This document shows, piece after piece, positions 28,662-38,558 of a DNA stretch of 64,000 bases. Every line of letters starts with the position of its first letter. The first letter of the stretch is position 1. The translations under genes were made by a program, and so were the position numbers. The notes beneath the pieces are model-generated. The model was not told the DNA's origin and ran no database searches. It saw only the letters and a program-made list of their open reading frames with translations. The stretch comes from Helicobacter felis ATCC 49179 (lineage in GTDB: Bacteria > Campylobacterota > Campylobacteria > Campylobacterales > Helicobacteraceae), in NCBI RefSeq assembly GCF_000200595.1, contig NC_014810.2, positions 372,001 through 436,000 on the forward strand. Reading direction: 5' to 3'.

Positions 28662-28868
28662 ATGCCATTTGTGAACATTAAACTTACGCGTGAAAGTACC
28701 CCCATTACTCCTGAGCAAAAAAAGGCTCTTATTGAGGGGGCAACCGATCTGCTTGTAAAAGTTTTGAATAAAAACAGGGCCACCACAATAGTGATCATCG
28801 AAGAGTTGGACATGGATAACTGGGGTATAGGTGGCAATAGTGTTACAGAAATTAGAAAAAAGTCCTAG
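28662..28868 (+). CDS. 4-oxalocrotonate tautomerase family protein (DmpI-like)
   Basis: A 68-residue protein. After removal of Met, the catalytic N-terminal proline (MPFVNIKL) is exposed, and Arg residues in the beta-alpha-beta fold are in expected places (VLNKNRATTIVIIEELD, DNWGIGG). H. pylori has a DmpI homologue of the same size with a solved hexameric structure but unknown substrate. AAGGAG lies 6 nt before the ATG. It stands alone as a plus-strand gene between two minus-strand operons. Confidence 0.88.
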   Translation: MPFVNIKLTRESTPITPEQKKALIEGATDLLVKVLNKNRATTIVIIEELDMDNWGIGGNSVTEIRKKS

Positions 28869-28879
28869 AACAGACCCCC

Positions 28880-29350
28880 TTATTTTTTAGAGGGGTTTTT
28901 AGAAACCTTTTCAAATTCAAAGATTGTTTTTGCTCTCTTGATTTGTGCGAGAGGTAGGCTTTGGGTCGTCCCCTCTATGTTTAAAAGAATATTTTCACCC
29001 TCTAGGGCTTCAAGAGTGCCCCTTAGACGGGTGTTATCTAAGATTTTGCACTCTATTAATTCCCCAATGGAGAGTTCAAAATGCCGCCGTTTGCTCAGTG
29101 TGCGCTCCAAGCCCATAGAGCTCACTTCTAGGGTATAAGATCCTGCAATGGGAGCATGCACATCTAAAAGGGGCGAGATGAGCAAACTAGCTTCTTGGCA
29201 TACATCTAAACTTGTAGGTCCTTCTAAGGCTTTAATGCTAATGCGTAAGATGTCGGTTTGGTTTTCTTTTAAAAAAGCGACATCATAGAGGGCACAACCA
29301 ATACTTTGTAGCGTGTTTTCTAAAAGAGTTTCTAGTTGCGAGGTGTCCAT
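28880..29350 (-). CDS. rimP: ribosome maturation factor RimP
   Basis: A 156-residue protein needed for 30S assembly. The segment YDVAFLKENQTDILRISIKAL, the acidic residues before SPLLDV, and YTLEVSSMGLERTLSKRRHFE (the EVSSPGLxRPL motif of RimP, with M for P) identify it. The ATG at 29350 sits 1 nt after the rbfA stop and follows AAGG; an earlier in-frame start would overlap rbfA. It is the last gene of the thrB-ylxR-infB-rbfA-rimP operon. Confidence 0.88.
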   Translation of the reverse strand: MDTSQLETLLENTLQSIGCALYDVAFLKENQTDILRISIKALEGPTSLDVCQEASLLISPLLDVHAPIAGSYTLEVSSMGLERTLSKRRHFELSIGELIECKILDNTRLRGTLEALEGENILLNIEGTTQSLPLAQIKRAKTIFEFEKVSKNPSKK

Positions 29351-29351
29351 C

Positions 29352-29696
29352 TTAAGCCTTAGCAATGCGTGCAAAGAGTTGATCTAAGCGTTGTTGGGCT
29401 TCTAGGCTAGGATCGATAGCAAAAACAAAATGGGGGCACTTAAACCATCCGCTCACCTGTAACACATACGCTCTTAATAAAGGCGTGGCTTTCTTAAGAG
29501 CCTTGATCGCCTCTTTTTGCTCCTCAGCCTCTAAACATGAGCCATCAATATAGGCTTGGGCATGGTATTTGCCCTTTGAGCAGTGGACTTGGGTGAGAGT
29601 AAGTCCACTTAGTCTAGGATCGTTAAGTGTGCTCAAGGCTTCTTGCAAGTACTCCAAAAGCCCCGCATCGAGGCGTTTAGCATGCACACTATCCAT
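29352..29696 (-). CDS. rbfA: ribosome-binding factor A
   Basis: A 114-residue protein that binds 30S precursors during 16S rRNA processing. It has the small KH-type fold pattern, with LSTLNDPRLSGLTLTQVHCSKG and LRAYVLQVSGWFKCPHFVFAIDPS matching the family (RVxLRxxPxLxFxxD region). Its ATG overlaps the infB stop (TAATG). The order infB-rbfA-rimP-region is common in bacteria. Confidence 0.88.
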   Translation of the reverse strand: MDSVHAKRLDAGLLEYLQEALSTLNDPRLSGLTLTQVHCSKGKYHAQAYIDGSCLEAEEQKEAIKALKKATPLLRAYVLQVSGWFKCPHFVFAIDPSLEAQQRLDQLFARIAKA

Positions 29697-32362
29697 TAAA
29701 GTGTCCTTGTTTTTTGGATTTCTTTAAAGCTTTCAAAAACATCGCCCACGCGCACATCATTGTAGTGATCTAGCATGATTCCACACTCATAGCCTTTGGA
29801 AACTTCATTGGCATCGTCTTTAAAGCGTTTGAGTGAGATAATTTTGCCCACATGCACCACCACGCCCTCACGAATCAAGCGCACTTTAATGCCTTTATTG
29901 ATCACCCCATCAACCACCATACACCCAGCAATCGTGCCCACTTTAGGAATCACAAAGGTTTCGCGCACTTGTGCCTGCCCTGTGTCTTCCTCTTCTACAA
30001 TGGGACTCATCAAGCCACCTATGAGAGCTTTCATGTCATCTAGTAGCGCATAAATCACGCTATAAGTTTTGATAGTAACTCGCAATTCTTTAGCCTTAGT
30101 GCGCACATTGCCTGTAGGGCGGATATTAAAACCTAACACAAGCGCATGGGAGTTATTAGCTACCAAACTTAAATCATTCTCGCTAATTGAGCCCACCCCT
30201 GCGCTAATGACTTGGATGCTCACTTCCTCATTATTGAGGCTTAACAAACTATGCTTAATGGCTTCTAGGCTACCTTGTGTGTCCGCTTTGAGCACCACAG
30301 GGATATTTTGCAACTCTTTATTAGCCACCATTGAAGCTAGTTCGTCTATGTGCACCTTAGTGCTCTTGCTTAAGGCTTTTTGGCGTAAGTAAGTCGCTTT
30401 TTTGTGCGCCAAGCTCCTAGCGGTGTTTTCGCTATCCACAGCCACTAACACCGAGCCAGCCATAGGCACTTCGCTAAGGCCGGTGATGAGAGCCACTTGT
30501 GAGGGCTTGAGTTCTTTAATACTCTTGCCTTGATCATCTGTCATGGTGCGCACCTTACCAAAGGCAATGTCGGCAACCACTGGGTCGCCCACCCTGAGTG
30601 TGCCCTGCTGCACAATGAGAGTTGCTACCGCACCCCGCCCTTTTTCTACACTGCCCTCTAGCACTACTGCTTTGGGGCTCGCACTAGGCGAGGCTTTGAG
30701 TTCCATAATCTCCGCTTGGATCAAAATGGTTTCTAAGAGATGATCGATGCCCTGCCCGGTTTTGGCTGAAATGGGGATAAATTCAATCTCTCCGCCCCAA
30801 TCCCGCGCATTAAAGCCTAATTCCGCACACTCGGCCTTAAGCTTGTCCACATTGGCGTTTTCTTTATCGATCTTATTCATCGCCACGATGATTTGCACGC
30901 CCGCTTCTTTGGCTTGCTTAAACGCCTCAATAGTTTGGGGTTTAACTCCATCATCAGCAGCGATCACAATAATGGCGATGTCAGTAACCTGCGCCCCTCT
31001 CTTGCGCATTTGACTAAAGGCTTCGTGTCCGGGCGTGTCAATAAAAGCAATTTGCTTATCCCCCTTTTGCACCATATAAGCCCCGATGTGTTGGGTGATT
31101 CCCCCTGCCTCACTTCCAGCCACGCGTTGGTTGCGGATTTTGTCTAGCAAAGAGGTTTTACCATGGTCGACATGCCCCATGATAGTTACTACAGGGGCGC
31201 GCTCGCTCAAATCCTCTACCTGCTCATTTTCCTCATCTTCGATGAAAACTTGCGCGTTTTCTATTGCCACCTCTAGGCCAAATTCAGCGGCCAAAATCTC
31301 AATGGCATCCCGATCTAAAAAGTCGTTCTTGGTTACCATCATGCCCAAATTAAAGAGGGTTTTGATTACATCGGCTAAGTTGAGATTAGCGCTCTGTGCA
31401 AACTCATAAACCCGCACTTCCTCAGATATGCTAATGCTATTTTGCACGCTCTTTTGAGTATTCTCAGGACGATAAACCCGCCTTTTTTTCACAGATCGGC
31501 GAATGCCCCCTTCATTCACCCAAGGGGTTTTACGCTGGATTTTAACCTTGTCTGTAATGGAACGTGATGGCGCTTCCTCTTGTTGTATCTCTAAGTCTTG
31601 AGCGCGGAAATCAAAGAGCATGATCTCATCTTGTTCATCCTCATAGAGGTCATGAAAATCACGATTTTGGGAAAAATCCAAACGATGCGCGCGATTTTTA
31701 CTACTAGGTTTGGCAACACCTTTAGATTTGGCCGGTTTTTTTGGCTTTTTTTCTGTGGATTCTTTATGGCTCATCATGGAAACAAGATTCGCCCTTGCCA
31801 AAGCCGCCTCTTCTTGGTCTGTGCGCTTCACAATGCGGATACCACGCGTGCGCTTAGAAAGAGGGCTAGGTGTTGGGGGCGTAACTTCTTGGGGAGTGGA
31901 AGTGGGGGGGACTTCCTCTACCTTCAAGGGGGGAGAGGGGGGAGGGGGGGCAATGGGAGCGGTTTTAATGTCTTCAACCTTAGGAGTTAAAGAGGGGGCA
32001 GGCGGAGGGCTAACCGGTTTGGGTGCAGGAGGTGGTGTTGTCCCCGTGCTCACAATCTCAATACTGCGTTTCCTGTGCGCGCTCCTTTTTACAGGGGCAG
32101 CTTGGGGTGGGGGAGTGTCTTCTTCTTTAGGGGCGCTCTGTGTTTTTGGAGTTTGGGGCTTTTGAGGTGCAGGCGATGCTGTTTTTGGCGCGCGCACATT
32201 GCGCTTATTCTTGATAAAATCGTAAAGTTTAGCCGCCGTCTCCTCATCTAGGCTTGAATTTGCCTTAAGAGTTATGCCTATTTCTTTGGCCGCTTCGATC
32301 ACTATTTTTACATCCGTTCGACCCAGCTCTAAGACAAAATCTTTTAATGGAATGCCGCTCAT
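29696..32362 (-). CDS. infB: translation initiation factor IF-2
   Basis: An 888-residue GTPase that brings fMet-tRNA to the ribosome. The N-terminal part (about residues 70-210) is a long Pro/Lys/Ala-rich linker; the GTPase domain contains [20 protein letters not shown] and NKID, followed by the usual domains II-IV. The ATG at 32362 overlaps the ylxR stop as ATGA and follows GAGGTGA, so it is preferred over the in-frame start 8 codons upstream. A run of seven G residues in the linker (plus-strand view) is a possible slippage site but in an essential gene. Confidence 0.96.
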   Translation of the reverse strand: MSGIPLKDFVLELGRTDVKIVIEAAKEIGITLKANSSLDEETAAKLYDFIKNKRNVRAPKTASPAPQKPQTPKTQSAPKEEDTPPPQAAPVKRSAHRKRSIEIVSTGTTPPPAPKPVSPPPAPSLTPKVEDIKTAPIAPPPPSPPLKVEEVPPTSTPQEVTPPTPSPLSKRTRGIRIVKRTDQEEAALARANLVSMMSHKESTEKKPKKPAKSKGVAKPSSKNRAHRLDFSQNRDFHDLYEDEQDEIMLFDFRAQDLEIQQEEAPSRSITDKVKIQRKTPWVNEGGIRRSVKKRRVYRPENTQKSVQNSISISEEVRVYEFAQSANLNLADVIKTLFNLGMMVTKNDFLDRDAIEILAAEFGLEVAIENAQVFIEDEENEQVEDLSERAPVVTIMGHVDHGKTSLLDKIRNQRVAGSEAGGITQHIGAYMVQKGDKQIAFIDTPGHEAFSQMRKRGAQVTDIAIIVIAADDGVKPQTIEAFKQAKEAGVQIIVAMNKIDKENANVDKLKAECAELGFNARDWGGEIEFIPISAKTGQGIDHLLETILIQAEIMELKASPSASPKAVVLEGSVEKGRGAVATLIVQQGTLRVGDPVVADIAFGKVRTMTDDQGKSIKELKPSQVALITGLSEVPMAGSVLVAVDSENTARSLAHKKATYLRQKALSKSTKVHIDELASMVANKELQNIPVVLKADTQGSLEAIKHSLLSLNNEEVSIQVISAGVGSISENDLSLVANNSHALVLGFNIRPTGNVRTKAKELRVTIKTYSVIYALLDDMKALIGGLMSPIVEEEDTGQAQVRETFVIPKVGTIAGCMVVDGVINKGIKVRLIREGVVVHVGKIISLKRFKDDANEVSKGYECGIMLDHYNDVRVGDVFESFKEIQKTRTL

Positions 32363-32619
32363 GACGCTCTCACCTCTTCTAACCAAGTTCCAATATACGC
32401 TTTATTTTTGGGAGCATGTTTGACCTTAAGAATCTGTCTACACACATCCTTAGCATATAAACATGTCTTGCACAAATAAAAACTACGCCCCTGTCCACAA
32501 AAAGAAATAATTTTGCCTTCTTGGATACTGAAACGCAATAAATTTTCCTGTAACGCGCGCTCCCGACAACACACGCACATGCGCACAGCGTTTTTAGAAA
32601 AAAAACCCTTAATCTGCAA
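32359..32619 (-). CDS. YlxR-like RNA-binding protein (DUF448)
   Basis: A small protein of about 86 residues with the family signature RMCVCCRERALQENLLRF (RxCxxCR followed by LxRF) and GQGRSFYLCKTC. YlxR proteins lie beside nusA/infB and bind RNA or nucleoid-associated partners. Two additional cysteine pairs suggest metal binding. The TTG at 32619 is chosen because AAGGAG lies 6 nt upstream; a longer TTG start at 32640 would overlap thrB further and lacks a ribosome-binding site. Confidence 0.82.
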   Translation of the reverse strand: MQIKGFFSKNAVRMCVCCRERALQENLLRFSIQEGKIISFCGQGRSFYLCKTCLYAKDVCRQILKVKHAPKNKAYIGTWLEEVRAS

Positions 32620-33535
32620 CCTGCACTCCTTGATTATCAAAGTCTAGGGTCAAAACCCTAAAATTATAATATTTTTCCTGTAATTTTTTATGCAAATGGC
32701 GCGCTTCCTCAGCATAGCAGAGATTAAAAAAAGACGATCCACTCCCTGATAGGGTGCTCATCAATGCGCCATTTTCTAACGCCAATTTCTGCACTCCATA
32801 GAGCACAGGGTAAAGCTTCATGCGTCCATCTTGATGCAAGCGATCCTTAGAGGCCACGCGCAAAAGATCCCATCTCTCTTGCATGAAGGCCATGCATAGC
32901 AGACTTGCATGCGCTACATTGTAACTAGCATCATGATGGGAACAACGCTTGGGCAAAGCTTGGCGCGATATTTTAGTTGAAATTGTGTGCGCAGGAATCA
33001 CCATCACGGCCTTAAGGTAGCTAGGGATAGAGGTGCGCAAGTGGTGGACTTTTTTTGAGGGCGTGTTCCCTGCGACTCTCTCTAAAGTTGCCACATTGAA
33101 ACCTCCAAAAATTGCCGGAGTGATATTATCTGCGTGGGGCTCATAAATAAGGCTTGTTTCTAAGATTGTCTCTTTATCTAGGTGGCCACGCAAATAATGC
33201 TCAACCGCGCTTAAAGCTCCAACCACGATGGCTGAACTGCTCCCAAGCCCCCTAGAAATAGGGATAGTGTTTTGGAAGAGAAACTCAAAATTCTCCTCTA
33301 TGCCCTCTTTTTGAAGTCTTGCCTTAAAAAGTTTGACAAAAATATTATCCACCAGAAATTTAGAGTAGCCCTCACCTTCGCCCTGAATTTTAATACTTGT
33401 AAAAGTAGATGGCACGACACTAAAACGATTCTTAAGATCCAAACTCAGGCCCAAACAATCAAACCCCGGTCCCAAATTCGCGCTTGTGGCAGGCACACTG
33501 ACAACCAAATCATTTCCTAGATTTTGATGGTGCAT
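32609..33535 (-). CDS. thrB: homoserine kinase
   Basis: A 308-residue GHMP kinase that phosphorylates homoserine in threonine synthesis. The N-terminal SVPATSANLGPGFDCLGL and the ATP-binding loop PISRGLGSSSAIVVGAL are diagnostic, and LSGSGSSFFNLC is motif 3. It is the first gene of the ylxR-infB-rbfA-rimP run, whose start overlaps its 3' end by 11 nt. Confidence 0.94.
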   Translation of the reverse strand: MHHQNLGNDLVVSVPATSANLGPGFDCLGLSLDLKNRFSVVPSTFTSIKIQGEGEGYSKFLVDNIFVKLFKARLQKEGIEENFEFLFQNTIPISRGLGSSSAIVVGALSAVEHYLRGHLDKETILETSLIYEPHADNITPAIFGGFNVATLERVAGNTPSKKVHHLRTSIPSYLKAVMVIPAHTISTKISRQALPKRCSHHDASYNVAHASLLCMAFMQERWDLLRVASKDRLHQDGRMKLYPVLYGVQKLALENGALMSTLSGSGSSFFNLCYAEEARHLHKKLQEKYYNFRVLTLDFDNQGVQVAD

Positions 33536-33561
33536 TATATCCTAAAGTCTGTGATTTTGCG

Positions 33562-34113
33562 CTAAACAGGAGGTAAAAGATAGAGAGGTTTTGGATTTTT
33601 TGCAAACAACTTAGGATCTAAAAAGTCAGGGAGTTGCATAGGAGTTGTCGTTGCCTCCTCTAACACACAAAGGGTAATTTGCCCATGCTTGTAACAATAA
33701 TAGTTTTTCCCAAAAGCTTTAATAGGTTGGTAAGCATTAAAGACAAAACCCAATGCGCCAAAGAGAGGGATATTTTGTGCCACCGATAAAGTATGCAGAA
33801 AAACATGGGTAAGTTTCATAGCGCTAAAACTCCCCGGACCTGTTGCATAAAAGATAGCTTCTAAATTTAATTTGTAAGAAGTGCACCAAGCGATCGCCTG
33901 CGCGCTCAAAGCTGCGAGTGCCACACTCGCTTTCTCTGAACTTTCAAAAGCCTGAGTCAATTTGCCCTCAACATAAACCCCCATTTGCACAGGACTCTCT
34001 AAAGAGAGCACTACGAGCGCACAAGGTTTATGTCCTTCCTTAGTTGTAAGCAAGAGCCATTTGTAAAGAGGTGGTTTCCTCGTGTTGCCCCTGGGGAAGA
34101 TGCACCACCTCAT
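33562..34113 (-). CDS. TsaB-like protein (threonylcarbamoyladenosine synthesis partner), start unresolved
   Basis: [21 protein letters not shown] followed by IPLFGAL matches the GPGSFTGLRIG...GLA...P pattern of TsaB, the inactive paralogue that stabilises TsaD in t6A tRNA modification. TsaB proteins begin near the strand seen here at [11 protein letters not shown], so most of the frame upstream of about residue 30 is probably not translated. The longest start (34113) overlaps lpxC by 74 nt; a TTG at 34053 and a GTG at 34011 are alternatives, and none has a convincing ribosome-binding site. It is shorter than E. coli TsaB (231 residues). Confidence 0.65.
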   Translation of the reverse strand: MRWCIFPRGNTRKPPLYKWLLLTTKEGHKPCALVVLSLESPVQMGVYVEGKLTQAFESSEKASVALAALSAQAIAWCTSYKLNLEAIFYATGPGSFSAMKLTHVFLHTLSVAQNIPLFGALGFVFNAYQPIKAFGKNYYCYKHGQITLCVLEEATTTPMQLPDFLDPKLFAKNPKPLYLLPPV

Positions 34114-34945
34114 AAGCTTGAGTTTCTAACACTTTTTGCACCAAAAGAGCGTTAAGCTTATGGCTACCCATGTAAGAACTATAGGCTCCGATGACATTCA
34201 TCCCCAAAAATGCCAAATCTCCCATTGCATCCAAAATTTTATGGCGCACAAACTCTTCTTCGTAGCGCAAACCCTCTCTATTTACAATTCCATGCTCATC
34301 TAGGACAATGCAATTGTTTAAATTTCCGCCCTTGGCAAGTCCAATGGAGCGCAAATAATTTACCTCCTGTAAGAAACCAAAGGTACGCGCCCTAGCAATC
34401 TGATCTTTATACGCTCGTCTGGAAAATTTAAAATGATAATGTTGTTCGCAAATCATAGGGTGGGCGAAATTGATTCCAAAATCAAAGGAGAGAAGAGGAC
34501 TTGGGCTTAATTTAGCACTTTTTGGGCCATCTTGGACAACGACTTCTTTTGTGATGCGCATGAAAGGCTTGGGAGCGTCTAGTTCGACAATTCCTGCTTC
34601 ATCCAATAACATGCAATGAGCGATAGCTGATCCATCCATAATGGGAATCTCTTCATTATCTACAGAAATCTTCAAGTTATCAATCCCATAACCGCTCACT
34701 GCAGATAACAGATGCTCCACAGTGGAAATGCGCGCTTTTGGATCTTCAGGAGAGCCTAAAGTCGTGGCCATTGTGGTGTCTACAACACTCTCATGTTTTA
34801 AAGGCATTTGTCTTTTTAAATCGGAACGCTCGAATACGATACCTGAACCCGCACCTAGAGGTTCTAAGGTCATTTTCACAGGCACTCCTTTGTGCAAGCC
34901 AATCCCGATAACTTCTACGCTTTTTGCAATCGTTCTTTCTCTCAT
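34040..34945 (-). CDS. lpxC: UDP-3-O-acyl-N-acetylglucosamine deacetylase
   Basis: A 301-residue zinc amidase, the committed step of lipid A synthesis. The zinc ligands are His in [17 protein letters not shown] and His/Asp in [17 protein letters not shown]; the general acid His is in [11 protein letters not shown]. The N-terminus [20 protein letters not shown] is typical. The start overlaps the minC stop (ATGA). Confidence 0.96.
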   Translation of the reverse strand: MRERTIAKSVEVIGIGLHKGVPVKMTLEPLGAGSGIVFERSDLKRQMPLKHESVVDTTMATTLGSPEDPKARISTVEHLLSAVSGYGIDNLKISVDNEEIPIMDGSAIAHCMLLDEAGIVELDAPKPFMRITKEVVVQDGPKSAKLSPSPLLSFDFGINFAHPMICEQHYHFKFSRRAYKDQIARARTFGFLQEVNYLRSIGLAKGGNLNNCIVLDEHGIVNREGLRYEEEFVRHKILDAMGDLAFLGMNVIGAYSSYMGSHKLNALLVQKVLETQAYEVVHLPQGQHEETTSLQMALAYN

Positions 34946-35541
34946 GGAATATCCTTTATGTTGATTATATCGTCTTTTCTAGTAATGAGTTTTAATTTAT
35001 CATTGGCATTGATACGCTCTAGTTGCGCCTGATCTAAAATCGATCCTTGAAAGGCAATATAAGAAGAATGCACACTTTTAAGCACCATACAAGCACCCAT
35101 GCAAATGACGATCCCCTCACAATGCCCATAAATACTGATATTTTGTTCAGAATGGATTTTGGCCCCATGGTTGATATTGCCCAAGAAAATTAAACTATGG
35201 GGGCTGTTAATTTCCTCGCCACTGCGTATATGCCGCTCGTAAATTCGCACATCCTCTAAAGGGGGTGGTTGGGGAGGGGCAACATTTTTGGGCGCAAACT
35301 CTATCGCATCGTAAATCACAATTTGGTCGCTGTTTCTGCCCTTGAGGTCTTTAGCGCACACGCTGTAGGCTAACCCGTAGCGTTCTAAGGCCTCCAAAAC
35401 TTCGGTTTCAAGCGGTGTTTTAAAAAGGAGAAGATAATCTTGCAAAAGGGGCGCATTTTTGCAGATAAAATTCAGATACTGATCCTTATTGGCCACACCA
35501 AGTTCAAAACAACGCACTTGCTTTTGTCGAGTTTGTAGCAC
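34942..35541 (-). CDS. minC: septum site-determining protein MinC
   Basis: A 199-residue cell-division inhibitor that binds FtsZ and MinD. The C-terminal beta-helix domain starts near residue 105 with [23 protein letters not shown] and has the repeating pattern of MinC ([18 protein letters not shown]). The N-terminal domain is divergent. It is separated from minD/minE, which are not in the window. It lies between an M23 peptidase gene and lpxC in a tight envelope operon. Confidence 0.85.
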   Translation of the reverse strand: MLQTRQKQVRCFELGVANKDQYLNFICKNAPLLQDYLLLFKTPLETEVLEALERYGLAYSVCAKDLKGRNSDQIVIYDAIEFAPKNVAPPQPPPLEDVRIYERHIRSGEEINSPHSLIFLGNINHGAKIHSEQNISIYGHCEGIVICMGACMVLKSVHSSYIAFQGSILDQAQLERINANDKLKLITRKDDIINIKDIP

Positions 35542-35546
35542 CTGCT

Positions 35547-36899
35547 CTACCTTTTTTCTTGGATGCGTTGGCGCGCCTCTTGCAACACAGCATTAAAGCG
35601 TTGGATAAACCCTGCATCCATCCATTCGTGGGGATAGACAGGGATTCCCTGCACCAACATCTCAAAATGCACATGATCGAGCTTATTGGCATAACTAAAG
35701 CCACTAATGCCCAAAACCCGACCCGATTCCACTAGATCGGATTTTTTTACAAGGATTTTTGAAAGGCCTCCATAAAAGGCATGCAGACCTAAACCATAGG
35801 CCACTAAAATCCCCTTACCATAACTTTGAATTTCTTCAGCCAAGACCACACGCCCCTCGTTGCTCTCTTGAATTTTAGAGTGTTTGGTCATAAAATCCAC
35901 ACCAGCGTGCAACGCCTGCCCCAAAAGACTCCCTTGAAAAAGATAGCGTTTTTGCGCACCAAAGGGGAGCAAGACTCTAGGTTTGGACATTGCCAAAGGA
36001 TTAAAAGGATTCAAGCGCGCTATGTCTGCAATGGTATTGTCAAGATCTGCTTGAACAATTTCTTCAAGATTGAGCCGCATTTTAGTGCGCTCAAAATCTG
36101 GATGTGTCTTAAGACCCTGCAAGGCCGCTTCTTTGTTTGCGTATTTTTTGTTTAACTCAATATCACGCCTGTAATAAGGCATCCGGGTGATTTTAGTGAA
36201 GTTGAGAGGGATGATTTTAGTGTTATAAGCCTTGTCGCGAGCAATAATGGTGGCGCTAAAGGCGCGTTGCTGTAAAGACCAAGGCAGAATAGCGGCATAG
36301 TGCTTGGCTTTAACAAAAGGAAAAGTTTTAAATTTCTGTTTGCCATCACTAAGCCATGCGGCATCTAAAGATTCTTCTTCAACGCTAAAGACAACTAAAG
36401 CGCTCCCACCATAAGTGATGCTAGAGGATTGGGAAATAATCTGCAGAGTTGGAGGCGTGGTGTCTAAAGTGAGATCAAAGTTAGCCGTGCTTAAATTACC
36501 GCTAAAAAAATGCGCGTTGCTCCAATCGCGCATGCGAATCTCATAATGCAAAAGAGTTTGATCGCTAAGTTGGATACTAGGTTTAGGCAACTCAAAACTC
36601 AGACGACTAGGCTCATCTAAGACAATCTGTTCTTTTTCATAGACGACAAGATGATCGCTAGTAGAGACTCTAACATGGTAGGAGCGGATTTTGGCCTTAG
36701 TCTCTAGGGTAACACGCATGCGGTGTTTGAGATTCCAATGGGTGGGGTGGGTTACCTCAGCTTCTGCAATCCCATTTTGTTTATCCGGAGCGACCTGCAT
36801 TACCAGCTCAATTTTTCCCTGCCCATCTTTAGTAATGAGATAGTTATAGCTCAGATAGCCACAACCAACTAACATGATCAATACAATCCATCGCCACAC
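35547..36899 (-). CDS. M23 family metallopeptidase, membrane-anchored
   Basis: A 450-residue protein with one N-terminal transmembrane segment (residues 3-22, WIVLIMLVGCGYLSYNYL) and a long periplasmic part rich in beta strands. The C-terminal LytM domain has the zinc motifs HAGVDF (HxxxD) and HVHFE (HxH), so it should be an active peptidoglycan endopeptidase. It is a paralogue of the Helicobacter cell-shape Csd1-3 peptidases; which peptide bond it cuts is unknown. The gene precedes minC by 5 nt, linking wall remodelling with division. Confidence 0.87.
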   Translation of the reverse strand: MWRWIVLIMLVGCGYLSYNYLITKDGQGKIELVMQVAPDKQNGIAEAEVTHPTHWNLKHRMRVTLETKAKIRSYHVRVSTSDHLVVYEKEQIVLDEPSRLSFELPKPSIQLSDQTLLHYEIRMRDWSNAHFFSGNLSTANFDLTLDTTPPTLQIISQSSSITYGGSALVVFSVEEESLDAAWLSDGKQKFKTFPFVKAKHYAAILPWSLQQRAFSATIIARDKAYNTKIIPLNFTKITRMPYYRRDIELNKKYANKEAALQGLKTHPDFERTKMRLNLEEIVQADLDNTIADIARLNPFNPLAMSKPRVLLPFGAQKRYLFQGSLLGQALHAGVDFMTKHSKIQESNEGRVVLAEEIQSYGKGILVAYGLGLHAFYGGLSKILVKKSDLVESGRVLGISGFSYANKLDHVHFEMLVQGIPVYPHEWMDAGFIQRFNAVLQEARQRIQEKR

Positions 36900-36909
36900 A
36901 ATTCACTTC

Positions 36910-37863
36910 CTAAAAAACATAAAGTACACTTAACATACCAAAAGTTGAGCGTTTGAAGCCAATCTTATCTCCAATGAGGGTTCGACTATTTTGTCCATTA
37001 TGGTAGGTCGCAGCTGTTTCCATCCCTAAACGCAAATAAGTTAGGGGTATCTTAGTGCCCAATTCAAAACGCAAATGGCGTTTGTAAGTGAAAGCTAGGC
37101 CTAAATTAATGGTGTAATCGGCTTGCATGAGCATGTTCCATAGGACATGCTGGCTTTTATAGCCATTAGCAAGCACTGCACTAAAAGCGGGCGCGCTCAG
37201 GCTTTTTAAAACCATCATCCCCACACCAAAACCCACATAAGCCCCTATAAAATGCTCTTTCTTTTTATCAAGGGCGATGTCAGCTAATGCGTCCATATTC
37301 AAAGACCCTAGCCCATAAATCCATTTGCCAAATCCCTTAGAATTTTGTTCTTTGTTGAGGCGACTAATTGTAGCCAAACCGGGGATCACAAGCAGATCAC
37401 CATAAATGCGCGTGCCAAAATAGGGGTTAAAATACTGCTGGTAGCCTATTTCTAAGTTGAGCATGTTGGCCCAGCCACTCAGAGACACATTGTTGTTAAA
37501 AACATCATTGGGAACATTGATACCCAGTGTTGTGTTTAAAACACTATTCCCTTGATACGATCCTTCCAAAAGCCCTACTCCATAGCCACCCCCTAAGAAA
37601 AAACCGCTTTTTTCTTTCGCGATTTGGTAGTTTTCAATCTTTTTGGCCTTGAAAGCTGGGTTTTTATTTTTGTCATTCTTTTCAATTTCTTTAAAATCGG
37701 AAAAATCTGTTTCGGGCTTGCCCCCTAGTTTTTTGATCTCTTCTTTGAGTTTTTCAATTTCTGGATCGCTAGGAACATTGGGCACAGCTTGTTGTGTTGG
37801 TGGAGCAGGGGGTTTAGGACTTGTCTTTGTGTGTTCTGTGAGTGTAGCCAATAGCGCGTCCAT
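36910..37863 (-). CDS. Helicobacter outer-membrane protein, third of three; no recognisable signal peptide
   Basis: A 317-residue protein whose residues 85-317 form a barrel-like domain related to the two upstream neighbours: SGFFLGGGYGVG, FGTRIYGDLL, HFIGAYVGFGVG, FTYKRHLRFELGTKIPL and a C-terminal LYVF ending in Phe. Residues 1-80 are charged and proline-rich. It begins MDALLATLTEHTKTS with no hydrophobic signal sequence. The preceding gene ends in the same frame just 9 nt before this ATG, separated by a single TAG codon and three sense codons. AGGGAAGG precedes the ATG. Either the signal has been lost or this reading frame depends on the upstream one. Confidence 0.72.
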   Translation of the reverse strand: MDALLATLTEHTKTSPKPPAPPTQQAVPNVPSDPEIEKLKEEIKKLGGKPETDFSDFKEIEKNDKNKNPAFKAKKIENYQIAKEKSGFFLGGGYGVGLLEGSYQGNSVLNTTLGINVPNDVFNNNVSLSGWANMLNLEIGYQQYFNPYFGTRIYGDLLVIPGLATISRLNKEQNSKGFGKWIYGLGSLNMDALADIALDKKKEHFIGAYVGFGVGMMVLKSLSAPAFSAVLANGYKSQHVLWNMLMQADYTINLGLAFTYKRHLRFELGTKIPLTYLRLGMETAATYHNGQNSRTLIGDKIGFKRSTFGMLSVLYVF

Positions 37864-37871
37864 TGCCTTCC

Positions 37872-38558
37872 CTAAAGCAAAAAATTATAACTAATGTAAT
37901 AAATATTGCCACTAGCAAAGGCGTAGGCAAAGGCATGGCTAGATTTGAGAGGGGGCATTTTGAGGGCTAGCTCAAGGCGGTGGCGATGATCCAAAGTGAG
38001 AGCCACACCTAAGTTTACCACCAGGCCAAACCCATTAGGATTATGCGTTGCGCTTGGGTAATCCTTATATCCATTCCAGCCCACACCAAGCCCGCCAAAG
38101 ACTCCAATGGCGTATTTCCTTTTCGCATCGATAGATTTATCCATAATCAAATCCACATTTGCGCTCGCCATTTGATAGCTACTGCTTTGATTGGCCTGCA
38201 AAACACTTTTATTCACTCCCCCCAAATATTCTCCATAAACCCGCACGCCTCCTACATCGCTTCCGATGTATTTTTGATAACCCGCCCGCACTCCATAAAA
38301 GAGAGGTAAGCTATCCACTTTAGTTCCGGCAATCTGCAAAGAGGTTTGGGCTAAAAGGGCCCCTATAAAAACTCCACTGCGCTTTTTGGCTACCTCTTGG
38401 GCTAGCTTGAGCTCTTGGATTTCATAAAGTTGCCCCTTGAGCATGTAAATTTCAAAATCTTTCTGAGCTTTTGGAGAGCGTTTTTCACGCGTAAAAGTCC
38501 CACCCCAACATATTTCAAAAATCAAGACAAACAACCATATCCCATGTCTAAAAGACAT
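37872..38558 (-). CDS. Helicobacter outer-membrane protein, second of three
   Basis: A 228-residue protein with a signal peptide (MSFRHGIWLFVLIFEICWG), a short charged helix, and a barrel domain with the shared motifs SGVFIGALLAQ, GVRVYGEYLGGV, YAIGVFGGLGVGWNG and LDHRHRLELALKMPPL. The C-terminus is YISYNFLL. It overlaps the upstream OMP gene by 11 nt and reads in phase with the downstream one. The function is unknown; H. pylori has a comparable group of adjacent genes next to panB. Confidence 0.78.
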   Translation of the reverse strand: MSFRHGIWLFVLIFEICWGGTFTREKRSPKAQKDFEIYMLKGQLYEIQELKLAQEVAKKRSGVFIGALLAQTSLQIAGTKVDSLPLFYGVRAGYQKYIGSDVGGVRVYGEYLGGVNKSVLQANQSSSYQMASANVDLIMDKSIDAKRKYAIGVFGGLGVGWNGYKDYPSATHNPNGFGLVVNLGVALTLDHRHRLELALKMPPLKSSHAFAYAFASGNIYYISYNFLL

